Numbered from the stretch's first letter, positions 1 through 7,974 are shown. The stretch: DNA of 52,843 nucleotides from an uncultured beta proteobacterium (GCA_903876735.1 CAIRAW010000007.1:1-52843), one strand, 5' to 3'. The notes: generated from the sequence alone by a model not told the origin. Program-made: numbers and translations.

Positions 1-95
1 GTAATTCCCAGGAGGGAAAAAACCGGTCCCATCCAACCGGCGTCCCGTCGTGCCAAATAATCGTTAACCGTAACCAGATGAACAACCGAATTCAT
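1..95 (-). pseudogene. SecA-like gene fragment, running off the left edge
   Basis: The minus strand reads 31 codons from an ATG at 95 to the window edge. It contains [16 protein letters not shown], which matches the conserved SecA stretch just after the Walker A region ([16 protein letters not shown]). The N-terminal part with the ATP-binding Walker A is missing, and the sequence upstream of the ATG is replaced by an insertion-sequence end at about 113-149. It is therefore most likely a 5'-truncated SecA or accessory SecA-like gene rather than the housekeeping copy. The 3' part lies outside the window, so whether the rest is intact is unknown. Confidence 0.6.
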
Positions 96-112
96 TCCCC
101 GCTTCCACCGGC

Positions 113-149
113 CAGGATAGTTGTCGCCGAGCGGTCAGGATAGTTGACA
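113..149. mobile_element. Lone IS21-like insertion-sequence terminus
   Basis: The motif CAGGATAGTTG occurs twice, at 113-123 and 136-146, 23 bp apart. Read on the minus strand from 149 the segment begins TGTCAACTATCCTG. A TG...CA terminus followed inward by repeated copies of the same motif is characteristic of IS21-family ends. No transposase genes remain: about 20 bp further in, the sequence is already the SecA-like fragment. This suggests a remnant left by deletion or recombination. The family assignment is from motif style only. Confidence 0.45.
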
Positions 150-262
150 TCGACCACGTGGATGAGCAAAAGCTGTTTGATCGGCTCAATGTGGTGTACA
201 AGCTGTATGGCGACAACAGAAAGTACTACTCGGCGTTGGATCACATGATTCGCAATGCGTAG
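150..262 (+). pseudogene. 3' fragment of an unidentified gene
   Basis: Just right of the insertion-sequence end an open frame reads DHVDEQKLFDRLNVVYKLYG and ends IRNA at a TAG (260-262). The amino-acid pattern looks like genuine coding sequence, with mixed charged and hydrophobic residues and no GC-shadow bias, but I do not recognise the family. There is no start codon with a ribosome-binding site, and its 5' part appears to have been removed at the junction at 149/150. From 263 to 481 I see no gene, RNA or clear repeat. Confidence 0.35.
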
Positions 263-481
263 CAGGTTTATAAATCAATCGCCACCGAGACGCTCCCACA
301 GCCTTGCTCCGCAAGCCTGTGCCGACATCCGTGCAATCGTGCCCGCACGAATGCACCTGCCAATACCCAACGCCCGCACCATTTGACCCCTGCCGCATCA
401 CCAATTTCCAGATAGCAGCGACACTACTGCCCACACGCTTTAGACGCTTGCAGGGGCTTAAATCAACGCCAGAGCGATTTT

Positions 482-1564
482 CTACGCTGATACCGTCTCA
501 GCTATCACTTCTTGCCTGGGAACGCTCATAGGGTCGTTTATTGCGTTCAGAATCTCGGCTGCTTTGTCGGCTACGTCTTGTTTGATGAAGTGGGCGTAAC
601 GATTTGTCATGGCGATGTTCTTGTGACCCAATAAGTGCTGAACTTGGTTCAGCTGGACGCCGTTCTGAATCATCGTCGCAGCATATGTGTGCCGAAGTGT
701 GTGAACCGTCACATTCCCGTGTGCCGTGTTCAGCTTCGCCCTCTTTACAGCCGCTTCCATCCATCCCCTGCTGTGATTCTTACCAACTTTCAGAGCGAAC
801 ACATAGTGTCCACCGTCTTTGCTCCGACGAATGAGAACTTCCTTCAACCTATTCGTGATGCTGAGAGTAGTCGGATTCCCATGCTTTTGACGTTTGACAT
901 AGATGACACCGCGTTCCAAATCAACATGAGACCATTCAAGCGAAGCCCCTTCGCTGTATCTGACGCCAGTGTCAAGACATAGGATAGTAAAGTCATAGTT
1001 GTCTTGCTTGCAGTTCGTCTTGTGGTCCGTTGGGCTTGTATAGGGAACGGTCGGATCAAGTGCTGCAAGCAGTGCTTCGCGCTCGCTCTTAGTTAGCCAC
1101 CGAGTCTTACCTTCAACATTCTTTATGTTTTCAATCTTGCCGCAAATGTGATACTTCTCTTTCAGACACCAATTAGCGAATGAGTTCCAATAGCGAATAT
1201 GAATTCCGACTGTGCTGAGTTTGTTGTCCTTCTTCAAGTCTTCCACGACTTTGAGGACCGAGTGTCGTTCGATTTTTTTCAGGTCATTGTCGGGAATGAC
1301 TCGGAACTTGCTCATTGAGTACGACGCGTATTTTCTTGAAGACTCAGTGTGTCTGGACTTGACAAAGGCGTCTATAGCTGCGTGAAATTTGCTAATTCTC
1401 TTGTCATCAAGAATCACATCTTGTACCAGCTCACTCTTGCGCCGAGCCAGAATATATTCTGCTTCACGCAGATTCGCCGTGTGAGTGCTTTCCGCTATCA
1501 TGACTCCCTTCATCATGAAGCGAAGATGCCAGATTTTGTTACGAAGAATTAGGTTTTTGCTCAT
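482..1564 (-). CDS. Tyrosine recombinase / phage-type integrase
   Basis: This 360-residue site-specific recombinase would cut and rejoin DNA through a tyrosine-phosphate intermediate. An N-terminal core-binding domain (about 60-145) precedes the catalytic domain (about 155-345). The catalytic set is visible: R202 in LDTGVRYSEGASL, a likely Lys near 224-227, H288 and R291 in HTLRHTYA, H314 in LLGHKNI and the nucleophile Y323 in NRYAHF. It is therefore probably active. It is AT-richer than the genes to its right and is transcribed away from hrcA. Its left neighbours are gene fragments and an insertion-sequence end, so it probably marks the edge of an integrated element. No excisionase is seen. 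Confidence 0.93.
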   Translation of the reverse strand: MSKNLILRNKIWHLRFMMKGVMIAESTHTANLREAEYILARRKSELVQDVILDDKRISKFHAAIDAFVKSRHTESSRKYASYSMSKFRVIPDNDLKKIERHSVLKVVEDLKKDNKLSTVGIHIRYWNSFANWCLKEKYHICGKIENIKNVEGKTRWLTKSEREALLAALDPTVPYTSPTDHKTNCKQDNYDFTILCLDTGVRYSEGASLEWSHVDLERGVIYVKRQKHGNPTTLSITNRLKEVLIRRSKDGGHYVFALKVGKNHSRGWMEAAVKRAKLNTAHGNVTVHTLRHTYAATMIQNGVQLNQVQHLLGHKNIAMTNRYAHFIKQDVADKAAEILNAINDPMSVPRQEVIAETVSA

Positions 1565-1584
1565 TTTTCCACTTTTGTGTCAAA

Positions 1585-1668
1585 TTTGTACTAATAGATG
1601 CTTTATGATGCACCCTACAAATTACATTGTACCATCTGTTGACATAGCTGTCAAGCGGTTTTGTACTA
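1585..1668. repeat. Three direct repeats of TTTGTACTA, possible integrase arm sites
   Basis: TTTGTACTA at 1585-1593, ATTGTACCA at 1626-1634 and TTTGTACTA at 1660-1668 lie in the same orientation in the AT-rich gap upstream of the integrase. Short direct repeats next to an int gene are often integrase arm-binding sites, or sites for its regulator. The role is inferred; the repeats are seen directly. Confidence 0.35.
1639..1654. promoter_or_regulatory. Inverted repeat TTGACA-TAGC-TGTCAA overlapping a -35-like hexamer
   Basis: A perfect 6-bp inverted repeat with a 4-bp centre lies in the integrase-hrcA intergenic region (1565-1832). Its left arm is also a consensus -35 hexamer for rightward transcription, with a TACTAT -10-like hexamer at 1664-1669, although the 19-bp spacing is long. 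It could be an operator. The rest of the 268-bp gap is AT-rich without a recognisable gene. No CIRCE element (TTAGCACTC-N9-GAGTGCTAA) is present. Confidence 0.3.
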
Positions 1669-1832
1669 TATTTGGATTTGGTAATTTGTGGGGTGCTTGT
1701 ATGACGCAAAGAGTTTTCTGTGGAGTTGGTGATATTTTTCTAGATCGTGTAATAGCAAGGTTTGTAGCGATAGTGAACGCTAACATAAATTGTTATTTTC
1801 ATGCCTTAGAATTACATCACTAAAATGGTCCG

Positions 1833-2837
1833 ATGCTCGATGAACGTGCCAAGTTGTTATTGAAAGCGCTGGTTGAGCGCTATATCGCCGACGGGCAACC
1901 GGTGGGCTCGCGCACGCTTTCAAAAGCTTCGGGCCTGGATCTGTCGCCCGCCACCATCCGCAACGTGATGTCCGACCTTGAGGAACTGGGCCTGATTGTC
2001 AGCCCCCACACCTCGGCCGGGCGCATCCCGACGGCGCGTGGTTACCGCCTGTTCGTTGACACCATGCTGACGGTGCAGCGCGGCCAGTTTGCGGCGCACA
2101 GCCTGGCACCCGATCAGCCGCAAAAGGTCATCTCCAACGCGGCCAACCTGCTCTCCAATCTGTCCCAGTTTGTCGGCATCGTCATTGCACCGCGCCGCTC
2201 ATCGGTGTTTCGCCATATCGAGTTTCTGCGCTTGTCGGAGCGGCGTCTGCTGGTGATCATTGTTTCGCCCGAAGGCGACGTTCAAAACCGGGTTATCTTT
2301 ACCGAAGTCGATTATTCGCAGGCGCAACTGGTCGAGGCGGCCAATTTTTTGAACAGCCATTACGTGGGCTTGGCGATCGAGCAGGTGCGCGAGCGTTTGC
2401 AAAACGAAGTCGAGTCGCTGCGCTCCGAGATCGCCAGCCTGATGCAGGCGGCGGTGGCTGTCAGTTCCGACGCGATTTCGGAAACCAAGGACGAAGTGGT
2501 GATCTCGGGCGAGCGCAACCTGCTGGCGGTGACCGATTTTTCAAATGACATGGGCCATCTGCGGCGCGCGTTCGATCTGTTCGAGCAAAAAGCGCAGCTC
2601 ATGCGACTGCTCGATATTGCCGGCCAGGCTGAAGGCGTGCGCATCTTCATCGGTGGCGAGAGCAAGGTCGTGCCCTTCGAAGAACTGTCCATCGTCAGCG
2701 CGCCCTATGAAGTCGATGGCCAGGTTGTTGGCACGCTGGGTGTGATCGGCCCGACCCGCATGGCCTACGACCGCATGATCCAGATTGTGGACATCACCTC
2801 CAAACTCGTCAGCAACGCCCTGAGCCACCACAAGTAG
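1833..2837 (+). CDS. hrcA: Heat-inducible transcription repressor HrcA
   Basis: HrcA represses groES-groEL and dnaK class I heat-shock genes by binding CIRCE operators; GroEL modulates its folding. The 334-residue product is full length. The N-terminal winged helix spans about 1-75, with [20 protein letters not shown] and the [16 protein letters not shown] segment, and is followed by the GAF-like and inserted dimerisation domains. The ATG at 1833 fits the usual [10 protein letters not shown] start, but no Shine-Dalgarno sequence precedes it, and the upstream DNA belongs to the AT-rich integrase region. A tRNA gene follows 23 bp after the stop. Confidence 0.97.
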   Translation: MLDERAKLLLKALVERYIADGQPVGSRTLSKASGLDLSPATIRNVMSDLEELGLIVSPHTSAGRIPTARGYRLFVDTMLTVQRGQFAAHSLAPDQPQKVISNAANLLSNLSQFVGIVIAPRRSSVFRHIEFLRLSERRLLVIIVSPEGDVQNRVIFTEVDYSQAQLVEAANFLNSHYVGLAIEQVRERLQNEVESLRSEIASLMQAAVAVSSDAISETKDEVVISGERNLLAVTDFSNDMGHLRRAFDLFEQKAQLMRLLDIAGQAEGVRIFIGGESKVVPFEELSIVSAPYEVDGQVVGTLGVIGPTRMAYDRMIQIVDITSKLVSNALSHHK

Positions 2838-2860
2838 GCCACTACAATCTGGCTTCGGTC

Positions 2861-2937
2861 GGGACGTTAGCTCAGTTGGTTAGAGCAGAGGACTCATAAT
2901 CCTTTGGTCGAAGGTTCAAGTCCTTCACGTCCCACCA
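2861..2937 (+). tRNA. tRNA with CAT anticodon (tRNA-Ile2 or elongator tRNA-Met)
   Basis: The cloverleaf is clear: acceptor stem GGGACGT/ACGTCCC, D-arm TAGCTCAGTTGGTTAGAGC, anticodon loop with CAT at 2895-2897, T-arm GGTTCAAGTCC and an encoded ACCA end at 2934-2937. The GGACTCATAATCC anticodon arm and the following TTTGGTC resemble tRNA-Ile2, in which TilS converts C34 to lysidine so that AUA is read. An elongator tRNA-Met reading cannot be excluded by eye. It could be co-transcribed with hrcA. Confidence 0.93.
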
Positions 2938-2948
2938 AAATTTGAGAG

Positions 2949-2982
2949 AGGACTGGCTGTCATGGTCAGTCCTTCTTTTTTG
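2949..2982 (+). terminator. Rho-independent terminator after the CAT tRNA
   Basis: AGGACTG (2949-2955) pairs with CAGTCCT (2967-2973) across an 11-nt loop and is followed by a T-rich run at 2974-2982. It lies 11 bp after the tRNA and would end the hrcA-tRNA transcript. Confidence 0.75.
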
Positions 2983-3014
2983 GCTTGTCGATTGCACAAT
3001 GTCTCAGCAGCTAT

Positions 3015-5618
3015 TCAAAATCCGGGTGGATATTGATACAGGAAACCTCTCTTAAGCACAGTCTGGTTTTCCAGGTACCACTGGTACGCAGCATTGCTTG
3101 TAGCCGGACTGGCAAAGCCATCGGCGACAAGGGGCGAGTCGAAGATGCTTCCACTTGCGGCAACGGAGTCATTCAGCAGCGTAGTGAAAATGCTCTTGTT
3201 GGTTTCGGTTTCGCGCATGCCCCACCAGAGGGCTGACGGGACCGACCTGTTGTTCATCAGGCGCGAGGCATCATGACGCAACGGCCAGTCGTATTTGAAC
3301 AGCGGCAAGGTCAGCGCTGCCTTGTTGATGGTGGCGCTCAGGGTCGCGCCGGTTCGGGCTTCCACATAGGTTTTGCTGGTTGCGTTCATGGCCGCCAGCA
3401 GGGCGTCACCGGCCGCGCCATCCACCAAATCAATCTTGGCGGTGACTGAGGACAGCAATCTGACGTCTTCGGCGGCCAGCGCAGGAATCAGTTGTTCGAA
3501 GAAGTTGGCCGCCAGTGTCTTGAGTTGGGCACGTTCAGCCGGCGTGAAAGTTCTGTTGTTTTCCGCGCCCGTGACGCCATCAAAGTCAACGATGGTGTAG
3601 AAGGCGGGGTCGTCCATCATCGTGTTGAAGCGCTTGATCCAGGCGTCCTTCCAGGCCGGATCGACAATCCGGAACATCCCGGTCAGGGAGGTGATTCCGA
3701 CGGGGTTGGACTGGATCCAGGTATCGAGATCGGACCGGACGACCGGCAGCACCGCTGTGCGCAGTGCGACATGGTCGGCATCTTTGAGCAGGCTGCCAGG
3801 GTAGAAGCTCTTGAGTGTGCGTGCGTAAAAGCCACTTTGGGTGAAGGGGGTCAGCAAAAAGGGCTTGGTACGCAGCAGGCTGGCTGCTTTTTGGCTCGGC
3901 GATGGGTGCAGATTGGCAATGCTCGTCCCTGCCATCAGCTCGGTTACCTGATCAAGGTAAAACGTGAGCGGCAGGATGTCGGCCCTGAGTTGGTATTCAA
4001 GCTCCGAGGACGCGTATTCCAATGGCGAGCGACCGTGATCGAATCTCATGCAGTCCTGCAGGCTGCCATCGGCGTCGGTATCGGAGCAATAGGGGATGCT
4101 CTTGTCCAGAGCTTCGCCCTGGTAAAGAAACTTCATGGCGCTCACATCATGGCGCAGGGGCCCGTAACCTGAGTTGATGCGCTCGGCGATCAGAACCTCT
4201 TCCATTGCATCGTGGTATTCCATCACGCTGCTCGACGGCAGGACAAGGGGGTCGTAGGCCTTGCCGTTCAGAAAGTTGGCATACAAATCCTCGCGCTTCT
4301 TGCCGTTGTAAACGGCGTCCAGGCTGCCGGCAAAGTTGTGGCGCAGCCCCATGGTGTGGCCGACCTCATGGGCCACCACCTCTTGCACTGCCGCTTGGGC
4401 GTTCTTCAATATGGCAGCATCGCTGGCGTTGTTGGCCAGCAGCGCAGTTAACCGCTTCACCATGCCCTCTTTCGCGGACAAGTCGCATATCCGGGGTGCA
4501 TAAAGGTTTTTCAGCGCGATCTGGGTCGTCGACGATGCGGGTTCGTTCAGGAACTTGAGCGCTCTCCAGGCATCTTTTCTGCCCCCGATTGCGAACATGC
4601 TTGGCATGAAGACCTGAGCATGCAGTATCTGGCCGGTTCTCGGATCGGCCTGTATATCGGCGTAGGCCGACCCAGCGGAGTCATTGCTTACCCACTGGAT
4701 GATGTTTCTGTTCATGTCAGGGGCAGTGGCGCTTATCGGCGCGTCGGCCACGGCGAAAAAAACGTCCCCCAAGACCTTGTTCCAGTACAGCACGCCACTT
4801 TTGACGGCGTCGCGGTATTCCGGGGGCGTTTCAGCCGAGATGTAATAGGTGATCGGTTCTTTCTTGTTCAAAAGCCATTTCATGGCCAGTACTTTGGTGT
4901 AGGCGCCGCCCGCCACATCCTGCGGCATGACCTCAAAATAGCCCGCATTCGCAAAGCCTGGGGATGCAGTCTGACTGAAGGCCGGGTCCGGCAGGTAGGG
5001 CGAGAGATAGTAGCGAACCTGGACACTGCGCAGTGTGTTGTCACCGCCATTGATCTGGGCCGCCTGGCGCAAGGCCAGGCGATTGTTCTTGCTGTCGTCT
5101 GCTTGTTCCAGAAAACTGCTCTGGATCGATTCGATCGCGAAGGATGGTGTGTAGGCTCTGCCTTCGTCATCCGACGCATACATCTCCGCGGTCGTGAATA
5201 CCTTTGACATGCCCTGGTTGAAATCGAACCAGATCCAGCCGCCTTCTTCCTTGACGATCTGAAAATCGGCCAGAATGATGGCAAAGGGGGTATCCGGCAT
5301 CACGGTATGCCCGACTTGGGATTCCAGCATGAAGAGCTTGCCCCCCTGTTTCTGAAAGACGACGACCCGGCTCTTGAGTCCCTGGAAGTTCTGGGCGTTT
5401 TTGAGTTCGATCAGGTTCCCCTGCAGCAGGAACTCATGGTTCAGGGCGCTGGTCCTGATGGCCACTTGCTTGCTGCTGGCATCCGCGCTGAAGGATTCAT
5501 TGAGCAAAGGCGCCGGGGGCGAGGCGCCACCGCCACCGCAGCCGCCGATAACCAGCATGAACAACAGGGTGATGGATGCAACAAGCTGTTTGAACCCAGC
5601 GGCTTTCATTTCGATCAT
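3015..5618 (-). CDS. Large zinc metalloprotease lipoprotein (HExxH, Met-zincin-like)
   Basis: The 867-residue protein begins with a lipoprotein signal. A hydrophobic stretch ends in VIGGC, making Cys27 the predicted lipidation site, followed by a Gly-rich linker. The zinc site is VVAHEVGHTMGLRHNF, with H417, E418 and H421 as HExxH and the downstream GLRHNF typical of the DUF4953/DUF5117-type zinc-dependent metalloproteases. The start at 5618 is preferred to an upstream ATG at 5642 because AAGGAG lies seven bases before it. It is probably an envelope-anchored protease; the substrate is unknown. A pair of direct repeats upstream (5689-5722) may control it. Confidence 0.82.
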   Translation of the reverse strand: MIEMKAAGFKQLVASITLLFMLVIGGCGGGGASPPAPLLNESFSADASSKQVAIRTSALNHEFLLQGNLIELKNAQNFQGLKSRVVVFQKQGGKLFMLESQVGHTVMPDTPFAIILADFQIVKEEGGWIWFDFNQGMSKVFTTAEMYASDDEGRAYTPSFAIESIQSSFLEQADDSKNNRLALRQAAQINGGDNTLRSVQVRYYLSPYLPDPAFSQTASPGFANAGYFEVMPQDVAGGAYTKVLAMKWLLNKKEPITYYISAETPPEYRDAVKSGVLYWNKVLGDVFFAVADAPISATAPDMNRNIIQWVSNDSAGSAYADIQADPRTGQILHAQVFMPSMFAIGGRKDAWRALKFLNEPASSTTQIALKNLYAPRICDLSAKEGMVKRLTALLANNASDAAILKNAQAAVQEVVAHEVGHTMGLRHNFAGSLDAVYNGKKREDLYANFLNGKAYDPLVLPSSSVMEYHDAMEEVLIAERINSGYGPLRHDVSAMKFLYQGEALDKSIPYCSDTDADGSLQDCMRFDHGRSPLEYASSELEYQLRADILPLTFYLDQVTELMAGTSIANLHPSPSQKAASLLRTKPFLLTPFTQSGFYARTLKSFYPGSLLKDADHVALRTAVLPVVRSDLDTWIQSNPVGITSLTGMFRIVDPAWKDAWIKRFNTMMDDPAFYTIVDFDGVTGAENNRTFTPAERAQLKTLAANFFEQLIPALAAEDVRLLSSVTAKIDLVDGAAGDALLAAMNATSKTYVEARTGATLSATINKAALTLPLFKYDWPLRHDASRLMNNRSVPSALWWGMRETETNKSIFTTLLNDSVAASGSIFDSPLVADGFASPATSNAAYQWYLENQTVLKRGFLYQYPPGF

Positions 5619-5688
5619 GGCAATACTCCTTCCGGTTAACACTGAACTTAAGCGCCCAGGCGCAATGCTAGGAAGGCTGGCGCAACAA

Positions 5689-5722
5689 ACCTTTGCCGGA
5701 CTGCGCGATACCTTTGCCGGAC
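5689..5722. repeat. Paired 13-bp direct repeats upstream of the metalloprotease gene
   Basis: ACCTTTGCCGGAC occurs exactly at 5689-5701 and again at 5710-5722. The copies start 21 bp apart, about two helical turns, and lie 71-104 bp upstream of the metalloprotease start. This geometry suits a regulator dimer or activator binding on one DNA face. The function is inferred. Confidence 0.45.
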
Positions 5723-5737
5723 GGATATATTTTTATG

Positions 5738-5753
5738 AGCCCGGGTCCGGGCT
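5738..5753 (-). other. Hairpin AGCCCGG-GT-CCGGGCT after the Bug receptor gene
   Basis: A perfect 7-bp stem sits seven bases beyond the stop of the leftward Bug receptor gene. It lacks a T-tract on the minus strand, so it is not a canonical intrinsic terminator. It may still protect the 3' end of the mRNA. Confidence 0.3.
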
Positions 5754-5759
5754 GGACTA

Positions 5760-6740
5760 TCAGTCGGCCTTGATCGCGGCGGCGCGGATGATGCGCAGGT
5801 TGTTGTCGGACTCGACTGCAATCTGGCGTGCAAATTCAGCTGCGGTGCCGCCGGTTGGCACATTGTCGGCACTGGTCAGGCGGGTGCGCACATCGGGCAA
5901 GGCCAAGACCTTGTTGACCTCGGCATTGAGCCGAAGCATCACTGGCGCTGGCACGCCAGCCGGGGCGAACAGCCCGAACAGCGAGGACATATTGGCTGGG
6001 GCGTAACCCAGCTCGGCCAGCGTCGGCACCGCCGGCAGTGTCTCAAGCCGTGCCGGCGCGCCGACCGCTATGGGCCGCAGTTTGCCGGCCTTGATCTGCT
6101 GCATCAGGCTGGTGCTGCTGTTGACTGAAAGCAGTTCGAACTGGCCACCGAGCGCGTCGGTGATCTGCTGGCCACCGCCCTTGTAGGGCACGTGCGTGAA
6201 TTCGACTTTGGCCAGGGCGCCGAGCTGCTCCAGCATGATGTGGCCCAGTGACGCCGACCCCGACGTTGCCCAACGCACAGCGCCTGGTTTGGCGCGGGCG
6301 ATCTGCAACAACTCGTGCAGGTCTTTGGCGGGCGTCGCGCTGGTGGTCAGCAGCAGCACCGGTGAGTACATGACGCTGACCAGCGGAACAATGTCCCTGG
6401 TCGGATCGAATGGCATTTTGCCCAGATGCGGGTTCAAGGCCAGCGGGCTGATCGCGGAGAAACCCAGCGTGTAGCCGTCTGGCGCTGACTTGGCAACCGC
6501 ATCGATGCCGATGCTGCCGCTCGCACCCGGCTTGTTCTCCACCAGCACTGGCGTTCCGAGTTGGGCGGTCAGCTTGTCGGCAATGATGCGGGCCACCGCA
6601 TCGCTGACGCCGCCCGATGGATAGGCGACCACGATGCGGACCGGTTTGCTGGGCCACGCGCTCTGGGCGTGCAGCGGTGTGGTCCAGGCGCAGAACGCGA
6701 CCAGTACGGTCAGCAGGGTTCGGATCGATCGAAGGTTCAT
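5760..6740 (-). CDS. Bug/TctC-family periplasmic solute receptor
   Basis: The 326-residue protein has a Sec signal peptide (about 1-25, hydrophobic core LLTVLVAFCAW, cleavage near LHA-Q). The family opening WPSKPVRIVVAYPSGGVSD and the [24 protein letters not shown] loop form the ligand pocket of Bug (Bordetella uptake gene) receptors. These bind small carboxylates or amides in the periplasm, mostly without an adjacent TctAB transporter, and none is present here. It lies 48 bp downstream of hslR on the same strand and could be co-transcribed. The ligand cannot be read from the sequence. Confidence 0.92.
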   Translation of the reverse strand: MNLRSIRTLLTVLVAFCAWTTPLHAQSAWPSKPVRIVVAYPSGGVSDAVARIIADKLTAQLGTPVLVENKPGASGSIGIDAVAKSAPDGYTLGFSAISPLALNPHLGKMPFDPTRDIVPLVSVMYSPVLLLTTSATPAKDLHELLQIARAKPGAVRWATSGSASLGHIMLEQLGALAKVEFTHVPYKGGGQQITDALGGQFELLSVNSSTSLMQQIKAGKLRPIAVGAPARLETLPAVPTLAELGYAPANMSSLFGLFAPAGVPAPVMLRLNAEVNKVLALPDVRTRLTSADNVPTGGTAAEFARQIAVESDNNLRIIRAAAIKAD

Positions 6741-6788
6741 GGTGATGATGGGGTTGTTTTCAGTTGCGCCGTGCCAGCAAGGGGTCCG

Positions 6789-7172
6789 CTAGTCTGACGC
6801 CCAGTTTTTCTGCAAGTCGCGGCGGTCGCGTTTGGTCGGACGGCCGTGGGCAATGCTCAGAGCGGGTTCCGGGTTCAGGCGATTGTGCTCCATGGCACGG
6901 GCCCTTTTTTGAAGACTGTCCGGTGTTTCCTCGTACAACTGCTGCGCCACCGGAGCCGGCCCGCGTTGTTCGCTCAGACCCTTGACCACGATCGTGCGCG
7001 GGATTTTGGCCTGCACAAGAGTGATCACATCGCCGATGCGGACCTCGCGTGCGGGTTTGACATCGTGCTGATCGAGCTGTACCCGGCCATGGTTGATCTC
7101 CTCGGTCGCCAGTGAGCGCGTCTTGAAGAAGCGTGCGGCCCATAGCCACTTGTCGATTCGCATTGTTTCCAT
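6789..7172 (-). CDS. hslR: S4-domain RNA-binding heat-shock protein Hsp15
   Basis: Hsp15 binds stalled 50S subunits carrying nascent peptidyl-tRNA and helps recycle them. The 127-residue product opens with the S4 motif MRIDKWLWAARFFKTRSLAT, then GRVQLDQHDVKPAREVRIGD. It ends in a basic tail (GRPTKRDRRDLQKNW) typical of this family. The start may be the ATG at 7172 or the one at 7163, which matches the family start more closely and has a weak GGAA upstream. The region 7173-7420 to the right shows no gene. Confidence 0.9.
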   Translation of the reverse strand: METMRIDKWLWAARFFKTRSLATEEINHGRVQLDQHDVKPAREVRIGDVITLVQAKIPRTIVVKGLSEQRGPAPVAQQLYEETPDSLQKRARAMEHNRLNPEPALSIAHGRPTKRDRRDLQKNWASD

Positions 7173-7420
7173 GATCGGGTATCTCGTTAGCCCTCAAGGA
7201 TACAGGCGTTCGCATCGGTCGCTCAGCTAGGCGAACTCCCCACGCAGTGTCAGCGTCGGCCAAGGCAGATACTTTTTCACGGCGAGCTGGTGCTTGATTA
7301 TTCGCAAGGTGTCGACCGCAGGTCAGGGGCACCATCCTCGGACATCGGTGATGCCAACGCATCCTTATGAATGGCCAACTGACACCGATGCAGGCGGCCA
7401 GTTTTACAAGGGAATCAGTC

Positions 7421-7723
7421 ATGTATCGATTTATTCGTAAAGTCACGGTCAAGATGGTTGCAGGCGTACCCGGAGCCTTGCAGTTTTGCGGCGAGGTGAC
7501 ATCGCACATCAACAAGACCTACGGCATGAACATGAAAACCGGCATAGAAATGTTTGGCCAGAACCGGGTCTACTGGTTTTACGACGTGGAAAGCCTTGAG
7601 CAGATGGCACAGCTGAACGCCAAGCTGATGCTGGACCGTCCCTATTGGGAGTTGCTCGACAAGGCCAAGAATCTGTGGGTGGAAGGCAGTGCAAAAGACA
7701 GTATCGTGAAGATCATTGCCTGA
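7421..7723 (+). CDS. Small conserved-looking protein of unknown function
   Basis: This 100-residue protein starts at MYRFIRKVTVKMV; a GGGA-type ribosome-binding site precedes the ATG at 7421, so the longer upstream reading from 7367 is unlikely. It has the alternating helix and strand pattern of a small alpha/beta protein (GMNMKTGIEMFGQNRVYWFYDVESL) and no signal peptide or membrane span. The pattern vaguely recalls dimeric alpha-beta barrel proteins, but I do not recognise a named family. It stands alone and is followed by a terminator at 7933-7960. Confidence 0.7.
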   Translation: MYRFIRKVTVKMVAGVPGALQFCGEVTSHINKTYGMNMKTGIEMFGQNRVYWFYDVESLEQMAQLNAKLMLDRPYWELLDKAKNLWVEGSAKDSIVKIIA

Positions 7724-7932
7724 AGCCGGAGGTGATGCGTGGGGGTTTCCAATTCGGGCGAGTCGGGTGTGTTGGCCAGAGGGCGCAAGGTCGCATGTGC
7801 AAGGCAGTTGGGCAAGCCGCCCGACTTGAATCAGCGGGGGACACGAAACAGGCCAAGAAATAGGCCCTTGCTTGGTTAAGCACCGAGCCAATATTTAATT
7901 GCACTCAGCGTAAGCGGCGAGCGCAATTTTTG

Positions 7933-7960
7933 ACCCAGTCCAAGTGGCTGGGTTTTTTTT
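7933..7960 (+). terminator. Rho-independent terminator
   Basis: ACCCAG (7933-7938) pairs with CTGGGT (7948-7953) and is followed by eight T residues. A longer imperfect hairpin (ATTGC...GCAAT) just precedes it at about 7899-7928. It probably ends the transcript of the small gene at 7421-7723. The stretch 7724-7932 has no credible gene. Confidence 0.65.
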
Positions 7961-7974
7961 GAACGCCGTGTCAT

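Noticed and set aside
186..531. Short open frames on both strands left of the integrase
   Set aside because: They overlap each other, have no ribosome-binding sites and show no recognisable protein pattern.
1565..1832. CIRCE operator upstream of hrcA
   Set aside because: No TTAGCACTC-N9-GAGTGCTAA pattern or near match is present.
2861..2937. The CAT tRNA as the attachment site of the integrase
   Set aside because: The integrase is separated from it by intact hrcA, and no copy of the tRNA 3' end is seen beside the integrase.
5738..5753. Intrinsic terminator after the Bug receptor gene
   Set aside because: The stem is strong but the minus strand lacks a following T-tract, so it is listed only as a hairpin.
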